Below, one piece after another: positions 1 through 11,150 of a stretch of DNA of 34,056 nucleotides. The notes below the pieces were generated by a model. It saw only the letters and a list, made by a program, of their open reading frames with translations. It did not search any database and had not been told where the DNA came from. The DNA is from Euprymna scolopes (lineage: Eukaryota; Mollusca; Cephalopoda; Sepiida; Sepiolidae), in NCBI GenBank assembly GCA_024364805.1, contig CM044510.1, forward strand, positions 89,109,344 to 89,143,399, given 5' to 3'. The position numbers and the translations under genes were made by a program. How positions within the stretch are numbered: position 1 is the first letter of the stretch; each line of letters opens with the position of its first letter.

Positions 1-94
1 AGTCGCAAACCCGATCTCTTCCGAAACTAAAAGTCGCAAATCCTATCTCTTCCGAAACTAAAAGTCGCAAACACTATCTCTTCCGAAACTAAAG
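1..94. repeat. 31-bp tandem repeat, 3 copies
   Basis: Three near-identical 31-bp units start at positions 1, 32 and 63, each opening with AGTCGCAAA and closing with TCTTCCGAAACTAAA. The array is cut by the window edge, so it may be longer. A diverged inverted relative of the unit lies near 7825-7862, so this is part of a dispersed repeat and not an isolated minisatellite. No coding potential is seen. Confidence 0.9.
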
Positions 95-164
95 TTTTCC
101 CGGGGCCCCAAACGCAGATTTTGATAATGACGACATGAGACTCTGCGAAAAACACACCCTATCA

Positions 165-300
165 TGGACGTGCGTCTGTCTGTGTGGGGAACGGTTTGTT
201 AATTTTTGATCTGGAGACTTGAAATTTGATGTATAGGGTTTTTCGAACTGTGGGACAAATATCAACTTGCTTTTAAGCTGATAAAACGAGTAGGTAACAA
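165..300 (+). mobile_element. Helitron-like fragment (5' part, diverged)
   Basis: A GT-rich run (gtctgtctgtgtg) is followed by a segment like 'ctg-tcaatttt-agtct-cagactcgaaatttgatatacagg', which is conserved near the 5' end of the complete Helitrons at 30949, 31390 and 31993. Neither the TC start nor the CTAG end is recognisable here. It is a decayed member of the same family, assigned by similarity alone. Confidence 0.4.
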
Positions 301-663
301 ATCAAAATTAAGAAAAAAGGAAATTAGAAGTAGAGGAAATGTATTAAATTCAAGCATGAGTGAATATACATTCATATCTATAATACTTTTTTTTTTCTAT
401 GCGTATGATCTTAGATGAGCTGAGAAGAAATAAAGGTGAAGAGATACATGTTTTGGTTTCGAATCTAGCTGATGGTTCCCAAGTCATAATATTATTTTAT
501 TTTGAAATCAATACCATATATTGGGTGCTATATAACAATTAATAGAGCATTGGCTCTATATTAATAAATAAGAAAACCCCATGATTAATTTTAATTTTAA
601 TTTTAAAATTAAAATTAAATTATTATTATTATTTAATCGTATTTTACGGTTAAGTAACGCGGA
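301..663. other. AT-rich stretch with a 30-bp palindrome
   Basis: No gene is seen. Around the centre at 604/605 the sequence is a near-perfect AT palindrome of about 30 bp (roughly 590-620, built from TTTTAA/TTAAAA blocks) that could extrude as a hairpin. The rest is unassigned AT-rich DNA. Confidence 0.6.
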
Positions 664-674
664 GTGGCCTTAAA

Positions 675-996
675 ATACACATATACACAGACAGTCACAT
701 ACACACAGACACACACACAGAAACACACACACACACACACACACATATATCTATCTATCTATATATATATATATATATATACAGAGAGAGGGAGTGTGAT
801 AAACAGACAGTTAGACAGAGAGATAGACAGAGACAAAAGGAGAGGGAGAGGGAGGAGGGAGAGAGAGAGAGAGAGAGCGAGAGCGCGAGAAGTAAAAAAG
901 GAAACAAACCAAGTTATGCGGTCATCAACGTTTCGTCTACATTGCGAAATTTCCTCTAGATAAATGAAATTAAGAAATTAAGAAAACAAAATACCA

Positions 997-1050
<54 letters not shown>
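675..1050. repeat. Microsatellite cluster (CA)n, (TA)n, (GA)n, (TA)n
   Basis: CA-rich sequence at 675-745 is followed by TATC/TA repeats to 781, a GA-rich purine tract to about 895, and a separate pure (TA)n at about 1001-1050. Open frames here translate only to low-complexity THTH, YIYI or RERE and are not genes. Confidence 0.9.
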
Positions 1051-1053
<3 letters not shown>

Positions 1054-1163
1054 ACCGATCTGGCGAATATCTGTGACCGCGTGGAAAGTTTTTGTGAGAC
1101 ATACAAACACACAAACAAACATACACACATACAAACACATATTTTCCCTTTTTTATATATAGA
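1051..1163 (-). mobile_element. Helitron-like 5' end fragment
   Basis: Read on the minus strand from 1163, the segment begins TCTATATATAAAA after an A, then has a GT-rich stretch, then the conserved 'gtctcacaaaaactttcc..cggtatc' block of the window's second Helitron family (compare 2332-2410 and 21100-21246). It is truncated at a (TA)n tract. The TC start after A is visible; the rest of the element is absent. Confidence 0.6.
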
Positions 1164-2111
1164 TGGGTAAACCGATCTGAGTTTTATATACGAGTAATTT
1201 TAACGTCTTTAAACTCTCGATTACGGAATATATAAAAGACTTTAAAATAGTTCACATCGTAAACATAGTCTATCAGTTTTTCTTTAAAACAATTCCGTCT
1301 TGCAATGACAAACACAAAGAAAATTCGTAAAATCCCGATGAAAAAAAAAAGCAAAACTATGTACAGTTTAGTTTTTATTAGCATAATCCAATCGCGAAAA
1401 CATTGGCGGTTTTGTTTTTATTTATTTACGCATGCACAACATTTTTCAAAACCGGAACTCGGAAAACAGATGGGCTATTTAATTTTTGTTAAATATATAA
1501 ATTTTCGAAACGCTATTTTTCAAACGTCCGCTCATGTCTATTTGGTCTGCGCCGCCTAACCTGTTGCTTCGTAGTTTAACCATAATCTGGCCAGTGATTT
1601 TATCCTGGGCTTCTTAAATTGACAGCGATTAAAACATTCCTGTAATGATACGGTTCCTGTTTATTTTGCGATGTGAGTTAAGTTCTATACAGTTCTAGGA
1701 GATTACTCTCCAAGACTTTGCTTCCTCTCTTTGAGAAAGCGGTAGTTCATTGCTAATTGCCTGAGGCGTCCTTACTGGGGCTGCTTAGGCACTTTTTGCA
1801 GATAAGAGTGCCCATCCTGTAGGGCGCCAACTTCTCAATCCCACTTCCCGACCGTGGTGTTTAAGTTCTTGCAGTGGGAAAGAACTAAATATCTTCGTGG
1901 TTTAAGTTTACATGTCAACCACCATTGACTGACCCTTTGGAATGACTTTGATTTCTGCTGGTTTAAGTCATTTCTGAGTATCGCACAGTGAGCCAATGTT
2001 AAACTTTATCCTCAGTGACACCCTCGCTATTCAAGAAAGGTCCCAAATATGTAAGAAAACACAAAACAAAGGGAGAGGTAGAGAGACAGTGAGAGAGATG
2101 AGTAGCTTTTT
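1164..2111. other. No recognisable gene (about 950 bp)
   Basis: Unique-looking sequence of ordinary complexity. The longest open frames (66 and 84 codons) have no recognised motif or coding signature. No tRNA, SINE promoter boxes or terminal repeats were found by eye. Confidence 0.5.
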
Positions 2112-2277
2112 TAGTCTATCTATCTATCTATCTATCTATCTATATCTATCTATGTATATCTATCTATCTATCTATATCTATCTATGTATAGCTATCTATC
2201 TATCTATATATATATCTATCTATGTATATCTATCTATATCTATTTATGTATGTATATATATATATATAGAGAGAGAG

Positions 2278-2322
<45 letters not shown>
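2112..2322. repeat. (CTAT)n / (TA)n / (GATA)n compound microsatellite
   Basis: Interrupted tetranucleotide CTAT repeats from about 2116 are followed by TA dinucleotides, GA dinucleotides at 2267-2281 and a clean TAGA run to about 2322. It abuts the 5' side of the following Helitron fragment, whose TC start has probably been absorbed into the array. Confidence 0.9.
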
Positions 2323-2665
2323 TAAGGCAAAATGTGTGTGCATGTGTGTTTGTATGTCTTGCAAAAACTTTCACGAGATCAGTATCGTTTTAAAGTTCAA
2401 CCCTTTTGGATGACAAATATCGAAAAATTGGCCAAAAACATTCATGCCTTCAGCCGAAATTGGGCAGTTTTGTACAAGGAGGGGTCACGTATTTCGTCGA
2501 TACTTTTGCAAAGTCATCATACACGCTTGTAATGACTAGCCTTGATTTGAACGACAGCGAAGTAATATGTCATTGTGCTCCCGGGTGTTCACTGTTTGCT
2601 TTTTTTTTCACTATTTTTTCCTCCTTCGCATTACAGGTTCGAGCCTGCCTGCCTTCTCTTTTTAT
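2323..2665 (+). mobile_element. Helitron-like element, family 2, 3' truncated
   Basis: The order of conserved blocks matches the minus-strand copies at 20890-21246 and 28576-29678: a GTGTGTATG-rich start, a block ending 'gagatcagtatcg', 'gacaaatatcgaaaaattgg', 'caaggaggggtca', 'gactagccttgatttgaacg', a T-run, then 'ggttcgagcctgcctgcct'. The terminal hairpin and CTAG are missing; similarity fades after about 2665. No transposase is encoded, so this is a non-autonomous copy. Confidence 0.65.
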
Positions 2666-3139
2666 TTTTTTAATTTCGATGTTTAGGTAATGGAATTTTT
2701 TTAACTTTTAAAACAAAAACTTAATTGTTTTACCGTTCGCTTAAACATTTTTGGGTTTTTTTGTTTGCTTTCACATCTCTCTCCACCCAGGCAGCGTCTA
2801 TTTTTTTCTGGTTGTATTGACAACGCCGGATACCCCTGTTAGGTATAAATATTAGCCAATCAGAATAATTATAACGTATTTTTAAACTGAATCTTAGTAG
2901 CGAGGTATATTTTAAAGTGTATAAAGAAAAAAAGCCTCACCGAAACAAGTGTTGCTCATCTTACATTTAGTATTTGCGTAATGCATATGCATATAAATAT
3001 CTATTCGAAGAATACCCGTCCAATGACAGGTAAAACTGTCTCATTACAAAGATTAAAATTAAGATATTTTTACGTTTCATTGTCCTTCAGTGGACTTTCA
3101 TCAAGAAGTACCCTAACTTCTGCCAACATTTGAATTCTA
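2666..3139. other. No recognisable gene (about 470 bp)
   Basis: AT-rich sequence between a Helitron fragment and the Tc1-like element. A TATA-like and CCAAT-like pair occurs near 2845-2860, but nothing transcribed can be placed beside it, so no promoter is claimed. Confidence 0.4.
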
Positions 3140-3352
3140 AACTGCGTCAATCGCTTTATTGCAGATTAGTAAAATATCAATATTTCACTAAATATACGCC
3201 ACAACAAAATTAAAATTATATCACCAAACGACTGTTCTAAGGTTAGTTATTTCCAAAAATTTTATTCAAATTCATGCGATATTCACGAAGTTATGACATT
3301 TGTGTTATCAAGGATTTTCATTGCCCATCGCTTTATTGCAGGTCTTTAAAAT
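3140..3352 (+). repeat. Left terminal inverted repeat of Tc1-like element
   Basis: Begins AACTGCGTCAATCGC after a TA. The outer core is at about 3152-3165 and the inner core at about 3330-3343. It pairs with 4424-4639 in inverted orientation, including a shared central 'ggttagttatttcc' block. Confidence 0.85.
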
Positions 3353-3559
3353 ATCGTTTTACAAAAAAAATACAATGTATTACCTTGCAAACTTTATTTT
3401 TTATTATATTTTTTCGGTCAAATTATAATGAGAAAAAGCACACCCTAGGTGCTTAGCCTCAAACAAATGAAATATATATCTACACATCCACCATTTTTTA
3501 AATAAACTAAAACAACCTTTTGTCCCACGGGCAAGTCAATTGTTTGATCTCAAAAAGGA

Positions 3560-4407
3560 GTTATTATTCTAGCCATATCAACTATGTTCTCCACAAGGCG
3601 GCATCCTTTGAAGTAAATTGCTCTCCTCCCTCATAAACTCCTCTTTAATTCAATGGGGTTAAGGTCTGAAGAACACGGTGGGCAAGTCATGGGAATTTCT
3701 CCAAAGAAGCCCATAGATTCAAGGAAGGCTGCGGTCGTCCTAGCGCAATGGGATGGTGCACTGAAAACGACGTGACAGTGGCAGGGCATCTAGCCATAGG
3801 GACAAATGTTTATCCAAAAAGGCCGTGTACGCATTGCTGATAAATTTTACACCCTCTACAACTCGGAATGGTCCAACCAACTTATCTCCAATGATTCCCG
3901 CTCATAACATGATGACTCCACTTCCTCCTTGGCGATGAACTCTGTAAGGGGTTGGAGTTCTGTTCGTGTTCCAAACTTTGGCCCATCTATCATGACCGTC
4001 AAGAGTAGCACGGGTCTCATTTGTAAATAGGACACTTTGGAAATCCATTTTCATGTAATACTGTGGCCATGTCTTTCGTTTTCCCCGACGTTGTTTGCTC
4101 AATGGATGTCTGAGAATAGTTTTGATATTCCTTGCCATCTCATTCAACACATTACATCAGGCCTGCCTGGATCTCGGAGTGATTCCAGCTCTTGCAAAAA
4201 TGGAAGCACTGCTGCTGTTTGGGTGTTGGTTTATTTCCCTACGAATTTTCCGAATATCACGATGTAAAAGGTTTCTCCTGGTGCCCTTATCCTTTCTGGG
4301 TTTGGTGTTGGGGTTGTTCACGAATGAAGCCAAAGTTCTTGGATTCCTTTGAGGAACAATCTTTCTGCGAGTCCAGCAAAAATCCTTTTCTTTTCGATAA
4401 CCGTTAA
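3560..4407 (-). pseudogene. Tc1-like transposase, broken
   Basis: Minus-strand translation gives, in order, a basic linker with a KGTRRNLLHRDIRKIRREIN-like stretch, then 'VLFTNETRATLDGHDRW', 'RQGGSGVIML', 'GIIGDKLVGPFRV' and 'SSDLNPIE'. These are landmarks of the DDE domain of Tc1/mariner transposases, which bind the terminal repeats and cut and paste the element. The longest single frame is 82 codons (3902-4150); the domains lie in different frames with in-frame stops. The first catalytic position reads FTNET where the family usually has an Asp (FTDET). This copy cannot encode an active enzyme. Family assignment is firm; the exact subfamily is not. Confidence 0.85.
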
Positions 4408-4423
4408 TCGCCCTTTTGGGGGT

Positions 4424-4639
4424 ATTTTAAAAGACCTGCAATAAAGCGAGGGGCAGTATAAATTACTTGATAATTAATAAAATGTCATGCATTCGTGAAT
4501 GCAGGGACTTGAATAAAAATTTCGGGAAATAACTAACCTTGAAACAGTCATTTGATGATACAATTTTCATTTTTGTATAACGTATATTTAGCAAAATGTT
4601 GAAATTTTACAAATCTGCAATAAAGCAATTAATACAGTT
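4424..4639 (-). repeat. Right terminal inverted repeat of Tc1-like element
   Basis: Inverted counterpart of 3140-3352, with inner core near 4433-4446 and outer core near 4615-4628. It ends in CAGTT before a TA dinucleotide. Confidence 0.85.
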
Positions 4640-4689
4640 TATATATTCATAGATGAATAGATATTCGAATGCTCCATTAAAATTCGTAA

Positions 4690-4735
4690 TTCGTGATGTA
4701 CTGTGTTGAATGAGATGGCAAGAAATATCAAACAC
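4690..4735 (+). pseudogene. Second, tiny Tc1-transposase fragment
   Basis: About 45 bp carrying 'gtgttgaatgagatggcaag' matches the coding strand of the transposase at 4094-4160 in inverted orientation relative to the window. It sits outside the right terminal repeat, so it is a separate copy or a rearranged piece. Confidence 0.7.
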
Positions 4736-5288
4736 TATGTTAGTAAAGAAATTGAGAACATAATTTTCCTCTGTCCAATTGACCATTTTTATAGTGTTTT
4801 AGTATATCTTCCTATTTGATCTCCTAATCTTACTGGATTCCAGTAAAAATTACCTTGTCTGGTAGAGTATCCAGCTTCATGTTGCTATCTGAGTTAACAT
4901 CACTTGGAGAAAGTTTTACAACTTCTCGTAAAAGCTAGTGTACGGTTTTTATACTGAGGCTATCTATTTGGGTCGCGAATACTATGTGATTTTGAATATT
5001 TCCACAGGGTTTACTTGTAAGTAAACGTATCTTCATACCAGGTTGTCCTGACAGATCACTGTGCAGTGAGACCTTAGCCATTCGAGGGCAGTGTCTTGTA
5101 AGCATTCAAACTAGTACAAGTATGCTAAACCACGTGTCTAGAGATCATTATTCCGAGTTCGATTAACATCCATTACTATAGTGAAAGTCGACCTTAAGGC
5201 TGCCTTTAAATTAACTGCTACACTGAGGTGTAGGAGAAGGCACCGGTTCATTCGTAGGAGTATACCACATGCCCTTATAATCTTAAGT
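4736..5288. other. No recognisable gene (about 550 bp)
   Basis: Mixed-composition sequence. No protein motif, tRNA boxes or element ends were identified. Confidence 0.4.
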
Positions 5289-5289
5289 G

Positions 5290-5334
<45 letters not shown>

Positions 5335-5414
5335 CATATATAAATGTGTGTGTATATGTATATATACACACGCATATATATATATATGCATATATATATA
5401 TATATATATATATT
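5289..5414. repeat. (TA)n-rich microsatellite
   Basis: TA dinucleotide tracts at 5291-5330 and 5376-5413 are separated by TG/CA-containing interruptions. ORFs on both strands over it are artefacts. Confidence 0.9.
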
Positions 5415-5779
5415 ACCGTTGTATCTTCTTAATTACACATGTAACCTCGTCAGACCTTAACAGAAATAGGTATTATGAATGTTCTAAAATCCACCTCAGC
5501 CCTTTTCAAGGTCTATTTAATTATTAAATCTTAAAACTTAAATGTTACCAAATCAGAATTGAAATCCCCACTTTCGTTTTTTTTCCTTGCTTCTTCTAAT
5601 ATCGTTTTTCCAATCATAATATCCATTTCTATTAAGGTCTGACAAAGTTACTGGATCGTGTATACGATTTGGTAACCGAAACATATGTAACTAAACAGAT
5701 AAAACGGTAATAAATATATATATATTCTCAGCAACTGCACGGAACACTTTCTTTAGGTATTTACTAATTACCATCTTTG
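5415..5779. other. No recognisable gene (about 365 bp)
   Basis: Ordinary AT-rich sequence with nothing recognised. Confidence 0.4.

Positions 5780-5866
<87 letters not shown>
5780..5866. repeat. (TA)n(TG)n microsatellite
   Basis: About 43 bp of TA is followed directly by about 44 bp of TG. Confidence 0.95.
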
Positions 5867-5867
<1 letters not shown>

Positions 5868-6324
5868 ATTGGTCTTTTCTTGATTGTTTTTTTCAGTCAG
5901 CTATTGTACATATTTATTTCCTTTGCTCACTTTCCTTCCATTTCCACACCCAACAACCCACCCGAAACAGCACACGCATATTGTACTCATTGTTTAAACA
6001 GCTACGAAAAGATTCATAATTATTTCCAGGTGGCATAAGAATTCACTTTCGTCCTCCGCTTATTTGGAAGCGAATCAATAATCTCTAAAACCATCAGCGA
6101 GCGTGCAAATTCACCGTTATCAATGGTTACAATCATCACAACCCTGTCCGCCACGCTGCGCACCATCCGAAATCGGCGTCGATGTACTACAACCGCATCT
6201 ACGACAGAATTTGGACAAGAGAAGACATTGTCCATGCAAAAAAAAACCGTTATGCTTCGACTGCTGACTTTCCGTTTAGCTCATGCGTATAATGAACAGC
6301 CGCCTATATTGAAACGCCGAATAC

Positions 6325-6470
6325 TTTATTTTTATTTGTAATTTAAAACTAATACGTCATTCGTATTATTTGTTCTCATCTAAAGTGACATTTTCACAAC
6401 GTTTTGGCCAATATAACCTCCGACCTTCTTCAGGTGTATCTTGTTGAACTCAGGAATATTTCTGTCAAAC
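6325..6470 (-). repeat. Retroelement-like repeat end with hammerhead-like motif
   Basis: Read on the minus strand: CTGAAGA, a stem II (GGTC...GGCC), AAAA, CGTTGTG, then 'gtcactttagatgagaac', 'aaataatacgaatgacg' and an A/T-rich end (AAATAAAAATAAAG). The CUGANGA-stem-GAAACGU layout matches hammerhead ribozymes reported in Penelope-like retroelements and retrozymes, which is established knowledge. Here the first G of GAAA is an A. The bases before CUGAAGA (CAC) can pair with those after the cleavage position (GTG). The motif itself is at 6395-6437. I infer a 3' end of such an element; no protein remnant is seen. Confidence 0.5.
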
Positions 6471-6680
6471 TCGGGAATTTGGACAGAATTTCGAGTGGAA
6501 CCCTTTATTTACTTCACGGGGGTAGCATGCTCTTGTTCCGTCAGCCATGGCTGGATAGAGGTCCTAAGTAATTCGCAATTGTATTTTCTTCTTTTTTCAG
6601 TGTTATGTAAATTTTTTAGTCGTGCTGTAACAAACAATTTATTATAAGCCAACACGGAAATAATAAGGATTTGGAAACTA
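6471..6680. other. Unassigned, possibly part of the same repeat
   Basis: No ORF or motif is recognised. It may be the body of the hammerhead-bearing repeat on its left, but nothing in the sequence proves it. Confidence 0.3.
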
Positions 6681-6850
6681 CTAGCAGCTTGCTCGGCGTT
6701 GCCCGGTCGTAAAATATGATTAAATATGATATTTTAATTTATATGGATGCCATCTTTATTATTATAGAGTCAATTCTCTATTGATTATTTTAGTGATTTC
6801 AAAAGCGAAAATATGACTTTGGTATCATCAGCTACAATCAAAGGCAAAAT
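6681..6850 (-). mobile_element. Helitron-like 3' end
   Basis: Read on the minus strand the segment ends with the hairpin CCGGGCAACGCCG, about ten bases, then CTAG (6681-6684). This is the terminal structure diagnostic of Helitrons (hairpin then CTRR). CTAG is followed on that strand by T, as expected for insertion between A and T. The 5' side runs into a (TA)n tract, so no TC start is visible. Confidence 0.65.
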
Positions 6851-6857
6851 ATTTATT

Positions 6858-7725
<868 letters not shown>

Positions 7726-7729
7726 AAAA

Positions 7730-7917
7730 GGCGGGGGGTATCCCTAACGGGAAAGGCATGCGAGAAACATTTACCTTGGTTGTGGTTACGGAAAGGCTTG
7801 TCATTTTAGGCCCTTAGCGCCGCTATACGACTTTTAGTTTCGGGGGAGATAGAGTTTGCAACTATGGAGACAAGCAGATAGACAGACACAAAGACAGACT
7901 GACAGACAGCCATATAG

Positions 7918-7918
<1 letters not shown>
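7730..7918 (-). repeat. Dispersed repeat related to the 31-bp unit
   Basis: On the minus strand the segment carries 'GCAAACTCTATCTC' followed by 'CCGAAACTAAAAGTCG', matching the 31-bp units at 1-94. It is preceded by a TG/TC-rich run (gctgtctgtcagtctgtc) like the 5' ends of the Helitrons here, and followed by a GC-richer stretch (ggcgctaagggcct). A Helitron-type element is possible, but neither end is proven. Confidence 0.5.

Positions 7919-8012
<94 letters not shown>
7919..8012. repeat. (TA)n microsatellite, about 94 bp
   Basis: Uninterrupted TA dinucleotides. Confidence 0.98.
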
Positions 8013-8014
<2 letters not shown>

Positions 8015-8295
8015 AAGAAAAGTTGCATTTTGTATTGTTTATTTACTTTAGTTTTTGTCTTGCAATTACTTAGCAAAAGTTTTGTTGTTTTTTTTAAGAA
8101 ATGATCAATGTTTTTAACCATAAATTGTTTGATGAGAGTACAATTTTTTTCAAGAAAACTTAATTTCTGGCTGTTTTTTCTTTTAAAGAAGATCGGCAGT
8201 ATACATTTGTTTTAAACAAAAGTTTGTTTTTTTTATAAGAAAAGATTAATGATTTTTAAGAAAACTGTAAATATTTAGGTTAGCTCTTATATTTT

Positions 8296-8997
8296 TTTTT
8301 TACAAGGTGGTCACCACTTATCAAGGTCCGGAAGCCATTCAGGGATAAGGGTTATTGTAAGTACAGTACGTTAGTGTGGAGATTTAATAAAGTGTCTACT
8401 TAAGGGGGCGGTTTCTTCAGGAATTTGTTTACGTTGGACTTGAAGACATCAAAGTTGTAGTCAGGTGGGAAGCAGGCAGAGGAACAGAGTTCCACAGGCG
8501 TGCAGTTTTAAGAAAGAATCTTTGTTCGTGGAATCTACGTTTTTATTAAGGCATAGATAAACAGTGGGGAAAGTTTTTGACAGTGGATTCAGTTAGCCAG
8601 GTGTTTTTTGTAAAAGATTGGCGAGGGGGGACCAGAGATTGGAGTTCAGACGACCACCTGTCATGGAAATAACGATAAAACAAGGATAGGCTTGCAACGT
8701 CTCTTCTGTGGGAGAGAGGTTGCAGGGAAGAGAAAAGAGCATCCCCCACTAAGCCACGAAGTCTATTTTTCTATGGCAGCAGTATTCCATCCTTGGACGT
8801 ACTTGGCTTTTATATAGATAGAGAATTGCATAAGTAGTGAGATATCTTCCGAAGCGGTAGAAGGATCCCACTATCTTTCCAGCGATCTTGGCAACAGACT
8901 TGATGTACGTGTTCCATTTAAGATCAGGAGTGAAGGTCAAGCCCAGAAGCTTGTCAAAACATGGGGATTCTCCTAGACGAGAGCCATCCATTTTCAA
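8296..8997 (-). pseudogene. LINE C-terminal region and 3' end
   Basis: Frames 8749-8997 and 8546-8749 give 'KLLGLTFTPDLKWNTYIKSVAKIAGKIVGSF', 'YLYKSQVRPRMEYC', 'RLRGLVGDALFSSLQPLSHRRDVASLSLFYRYFH' and 'TARLWNSVP', the usual thumb and C-terminal sequence of this LINE group. An internal deletion is apparent between 'MEYCCH' and 'KNRLRGL', because the copy at 27652-27867 has about 20 more residues there. The 3' end is the poly-A-like GTAAAAAAAA next to 8296. Confidence 0.85.
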
Positions 8998-10009
8998 TTG
9001 ATGCCAGATGGGAATCAGAACGCTGCTAGGAGTTTGGTTTTAGATGCATTAAAGGTAACCCCCACTAAACAACGCCCTCAAGATCAGAGGAGAGAGAATC
9101 AGAGAGAGCTTTGTCATTTACAGCCTTTGGTGTGTTGCCATAGATGGTTGTGTCATCAGCATAGATGTCAACGAATGTGTTTAGGGAGATCATTGATATA
9201 GATCAGGAAGAGAGTTGGGCCCAGTATGGACCCTTGAGGGACTCCAGCATTAATACTGTGGGCCTGTGATTTTTGTCCATCACCCACTACTCTTATGAGC
9301 CTATCAAAGAGAAATGATTTAATGATAGAGAGAACATTTCCAGTTATACCGTAGCTGGAAATCTTGTGAAGTAGGCCTTTATGTCGAAGGCCTTTGATAT
9401 GTCAAGAGCAATTGCCCTAGAGAGGAAGCCTTTGTCCAGAGATGCACTAATACTATGAGATATAACCGTCAGCACATCTGCTGTAGATCTAGCAGAACGG
9501 AAACCATATAGCGTTTCACTAAGAAGGTTATTTCTGCTGAGGTGGTTGACTATTTCTCTATTTAATATGGATTCCAGCAACTTACTCATGGCACACAGGA
9601 GACTTATTGGTCTGTACTGAGAGAGAGATGAATTATCACCTGATTTCTTAAATACAGGGCATACTGATGAGGTTTTCCAGGATGTTGGAAAGCACTTCTC
9701 CTTAAGGCAACGCTTAAACAGTTTCGTAAGTATGGGAGAAAGTTCTGGTTGAAGCTTTTTTAACACTATAATTGGGATTCTGTCAGGGCCAGTTGCTTTA
9801 CTGGAATCAAGGTTCTTGATTAGCTTGGCGACCTCATGCACAGATATGCGTATGTTACCTGGCGCGTTCTGTGTTATAGAAGGAAATATGGGGAGTTGAT
9901 GGCCTTCGTCGCATAGGGTAGCTGCAAAGTTCTTGGCAAATAGTTTGGCCTTGTCAGATGCTGATGAGATGACCTCTGGTCTATTGATAATGGTTGGGAT
10001 AGAACGCAC
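8998..10009 (-). pseudogene. LINE reverse transcriptase region
   Basis: The 221-codon frame 9344-10009 gives RT blocks 'SSKATGPDRIP', 'FPTSWKTSSVCPVFKKSGD', 'QYRPISLLCAMSKLLE', 'YGFRSARSTADVL' and 'ALDISKAFD' (the first catalytic Asp). A frame change follows directly. In the other frame the sequence continues 'SSYGITGNVLSIIKSFLFDR', 'GVPQGSILGPTLF' and 'YINDLPKH', then the catalytic 'YADD' box at 9152-9163. RT copies the element RNA at the nicked target. All core boxes are recognisable, so this copy is fairly young but frameshifted. Confidence 0.9.
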
Positions 10010-10350
10010 GCTTCTGATAAGGATCCTATTTGCTATTTGCCAGAACTGGTGGGAATCAAGCTGCTGCTCAGCTACTTTGGATTTAACGGATTGAGCATAT
10101 AGCTCTCTTATATTTTTATTACTCTTTTACAGTGGTTGCTGGCGGTCCTGACAGCAGCTTTAGTCTAAGTGCATCTGTTACGTTAGTAGCTATGGAAAAC
10201 GTGATTTCTGTGCGCGATGGCAGCAGCACATTCAGGGGAGAACCATGGCTGGCTGTTAAGTTTTTGTTAGAATTTTTTGGATGGTATGAATTTGTCAATG
10301 CCTACAAGTAACCATTTGGTTAGGTCTGATACTATAGAGGACACATCCTT

Positions 10351-11150
10351 TTAAAACATGAAATGCAGAGGTAGATCAGATATAAATGTACGGAAGCTAT
10401 CCCAGTCAGCCATAGAGTATCGGTATACAGTACGGTGGAGGGGTACGTCTGGGGACTTATTACATTTCATTTTTATCTTAACTGTTACGACGGAGTGGTT
10501 GGAGGATCCTAGAGGAGAATGAACGGAACATGAACATAGCTCAGAGGAAGTTGAAAGAAAAATGTCTAGGAGGCTTGCATATTGACCTGTAGTGTCGGCT
10601 ACACAGGTGGGCTCGCGAACAATCTGAGTGAGGTCATAAGCAATGGCAAAATCATGACAGAACCTCCTCTCATCGTCCATCTTATTTGAGTTGGTCAGCC
10701 ATTCCACGTTATGGACGTTGAAGTCACCACAGATGTGGATGTTAGCCGAGGGATGTGCAGACAAGATGTGGTCTATTTTCTCAGATATACTCTTAAAGAT
10801 AGTAACTCCGCTGTTGTGGGGCCGATAGAGGGCAAATATAAATGCAGTGGTGTAAGCAAGTGCAATCCGGAAGCACATATAAGGTAAATTAGGATCTTCT
10901 CTAGAGATATCCCTGGCACATGGGAAGCCATCTTTGATGTAGGCACATATTCCATGCCCATGGCGATCTTGGGGGTCAGATTTAGATGTTAAGGTAGAGT
11001 ATTATTTAATTATGAACTCATCTAGGGAACTGGTCGGTCCTATTCCAGTTTCGCGTAGAAAGAATATGTCCGGTTTCGTCTCCTGTGATTGTGTTTCAAC
11101 CTCTGGAAGGTTGGAACGTAGACCTCTAATGTTGGAGAAGGAGACCTGGT
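10351..11150 (-). pseudogene. LINE APE-type endonuclease region
   Basis: Minus-strand translation shows 'FSNIRGLRSN', 'KPDIFFLRETG', 'GHGICAYIKDGFP', 'FIFALYRPHNSG', 'IHICGDFNVHNVEWL', 'LLDIFLSTS' and 'SPLGSSNHSVV'. These are the ordered blocks of the exonuclease III/APE-like endonuclease that nicks target DNA for priming. The usual ET pair is present as RET, and the catalytic GDFN and SNH-type boxes are intact. The region is split over at least two frames (11002-11346 and 10351-10878), with a stop near the 'EFIIK' junction. After it comes a linker with a W..SPE motif typical of the EN-RT spacer. Confidence 0.85.

Larger units (their letters stand above)
3140..4639 (-). mobile_element. Tc1-like DNA transposon with IR/DR ends (decayed)
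   Basis: The ends are bounded by TA dinucleotides (3138-3139 and 4640-4641), as expected for Tc1/mariner target duplication. Left (3140-3352) and right (4424-4639) ends are inverted copies of each other, roughly 80% alike by eye. Each terminal repeat holds two direct copies of a CGCTTTATTGCAG core, one at the outer and one at the inner edge. This is the IR/DR arrangement known from Sleeping Beauty-type Tc1 elements, where each core is a transposase binding site. A broken transposase lies between them on the minus strand. The 1.5-kb length is typical of the family. Confidence 0.85.

Noticed and set aside
1-94. CRISPR-like array
   Set aside because: Units are contiguous without spacers and the DNA is clearly eukaryotic.
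664-1138. Open frames over (CA)n, (TA)n and (GA)n here and at 2000-2283, 5138-5432, 5777-6038, 6828-7064, 7834-8121, 23174-23396, 32765-33058 and 33192-33425
   Set aside because: They translate to dipeptide runs (YI, TH, CV) created by microsatellites; no coding evidence.
2845-2860. TATA and CCAAT-like boxes
   Set aside because: No gene or RNA can be placed downstream; AT-rich DNA produces these often.
8998-9201. Plus-strand frame within the LINE
   Set aside because: Antisense shadow of the RT region.
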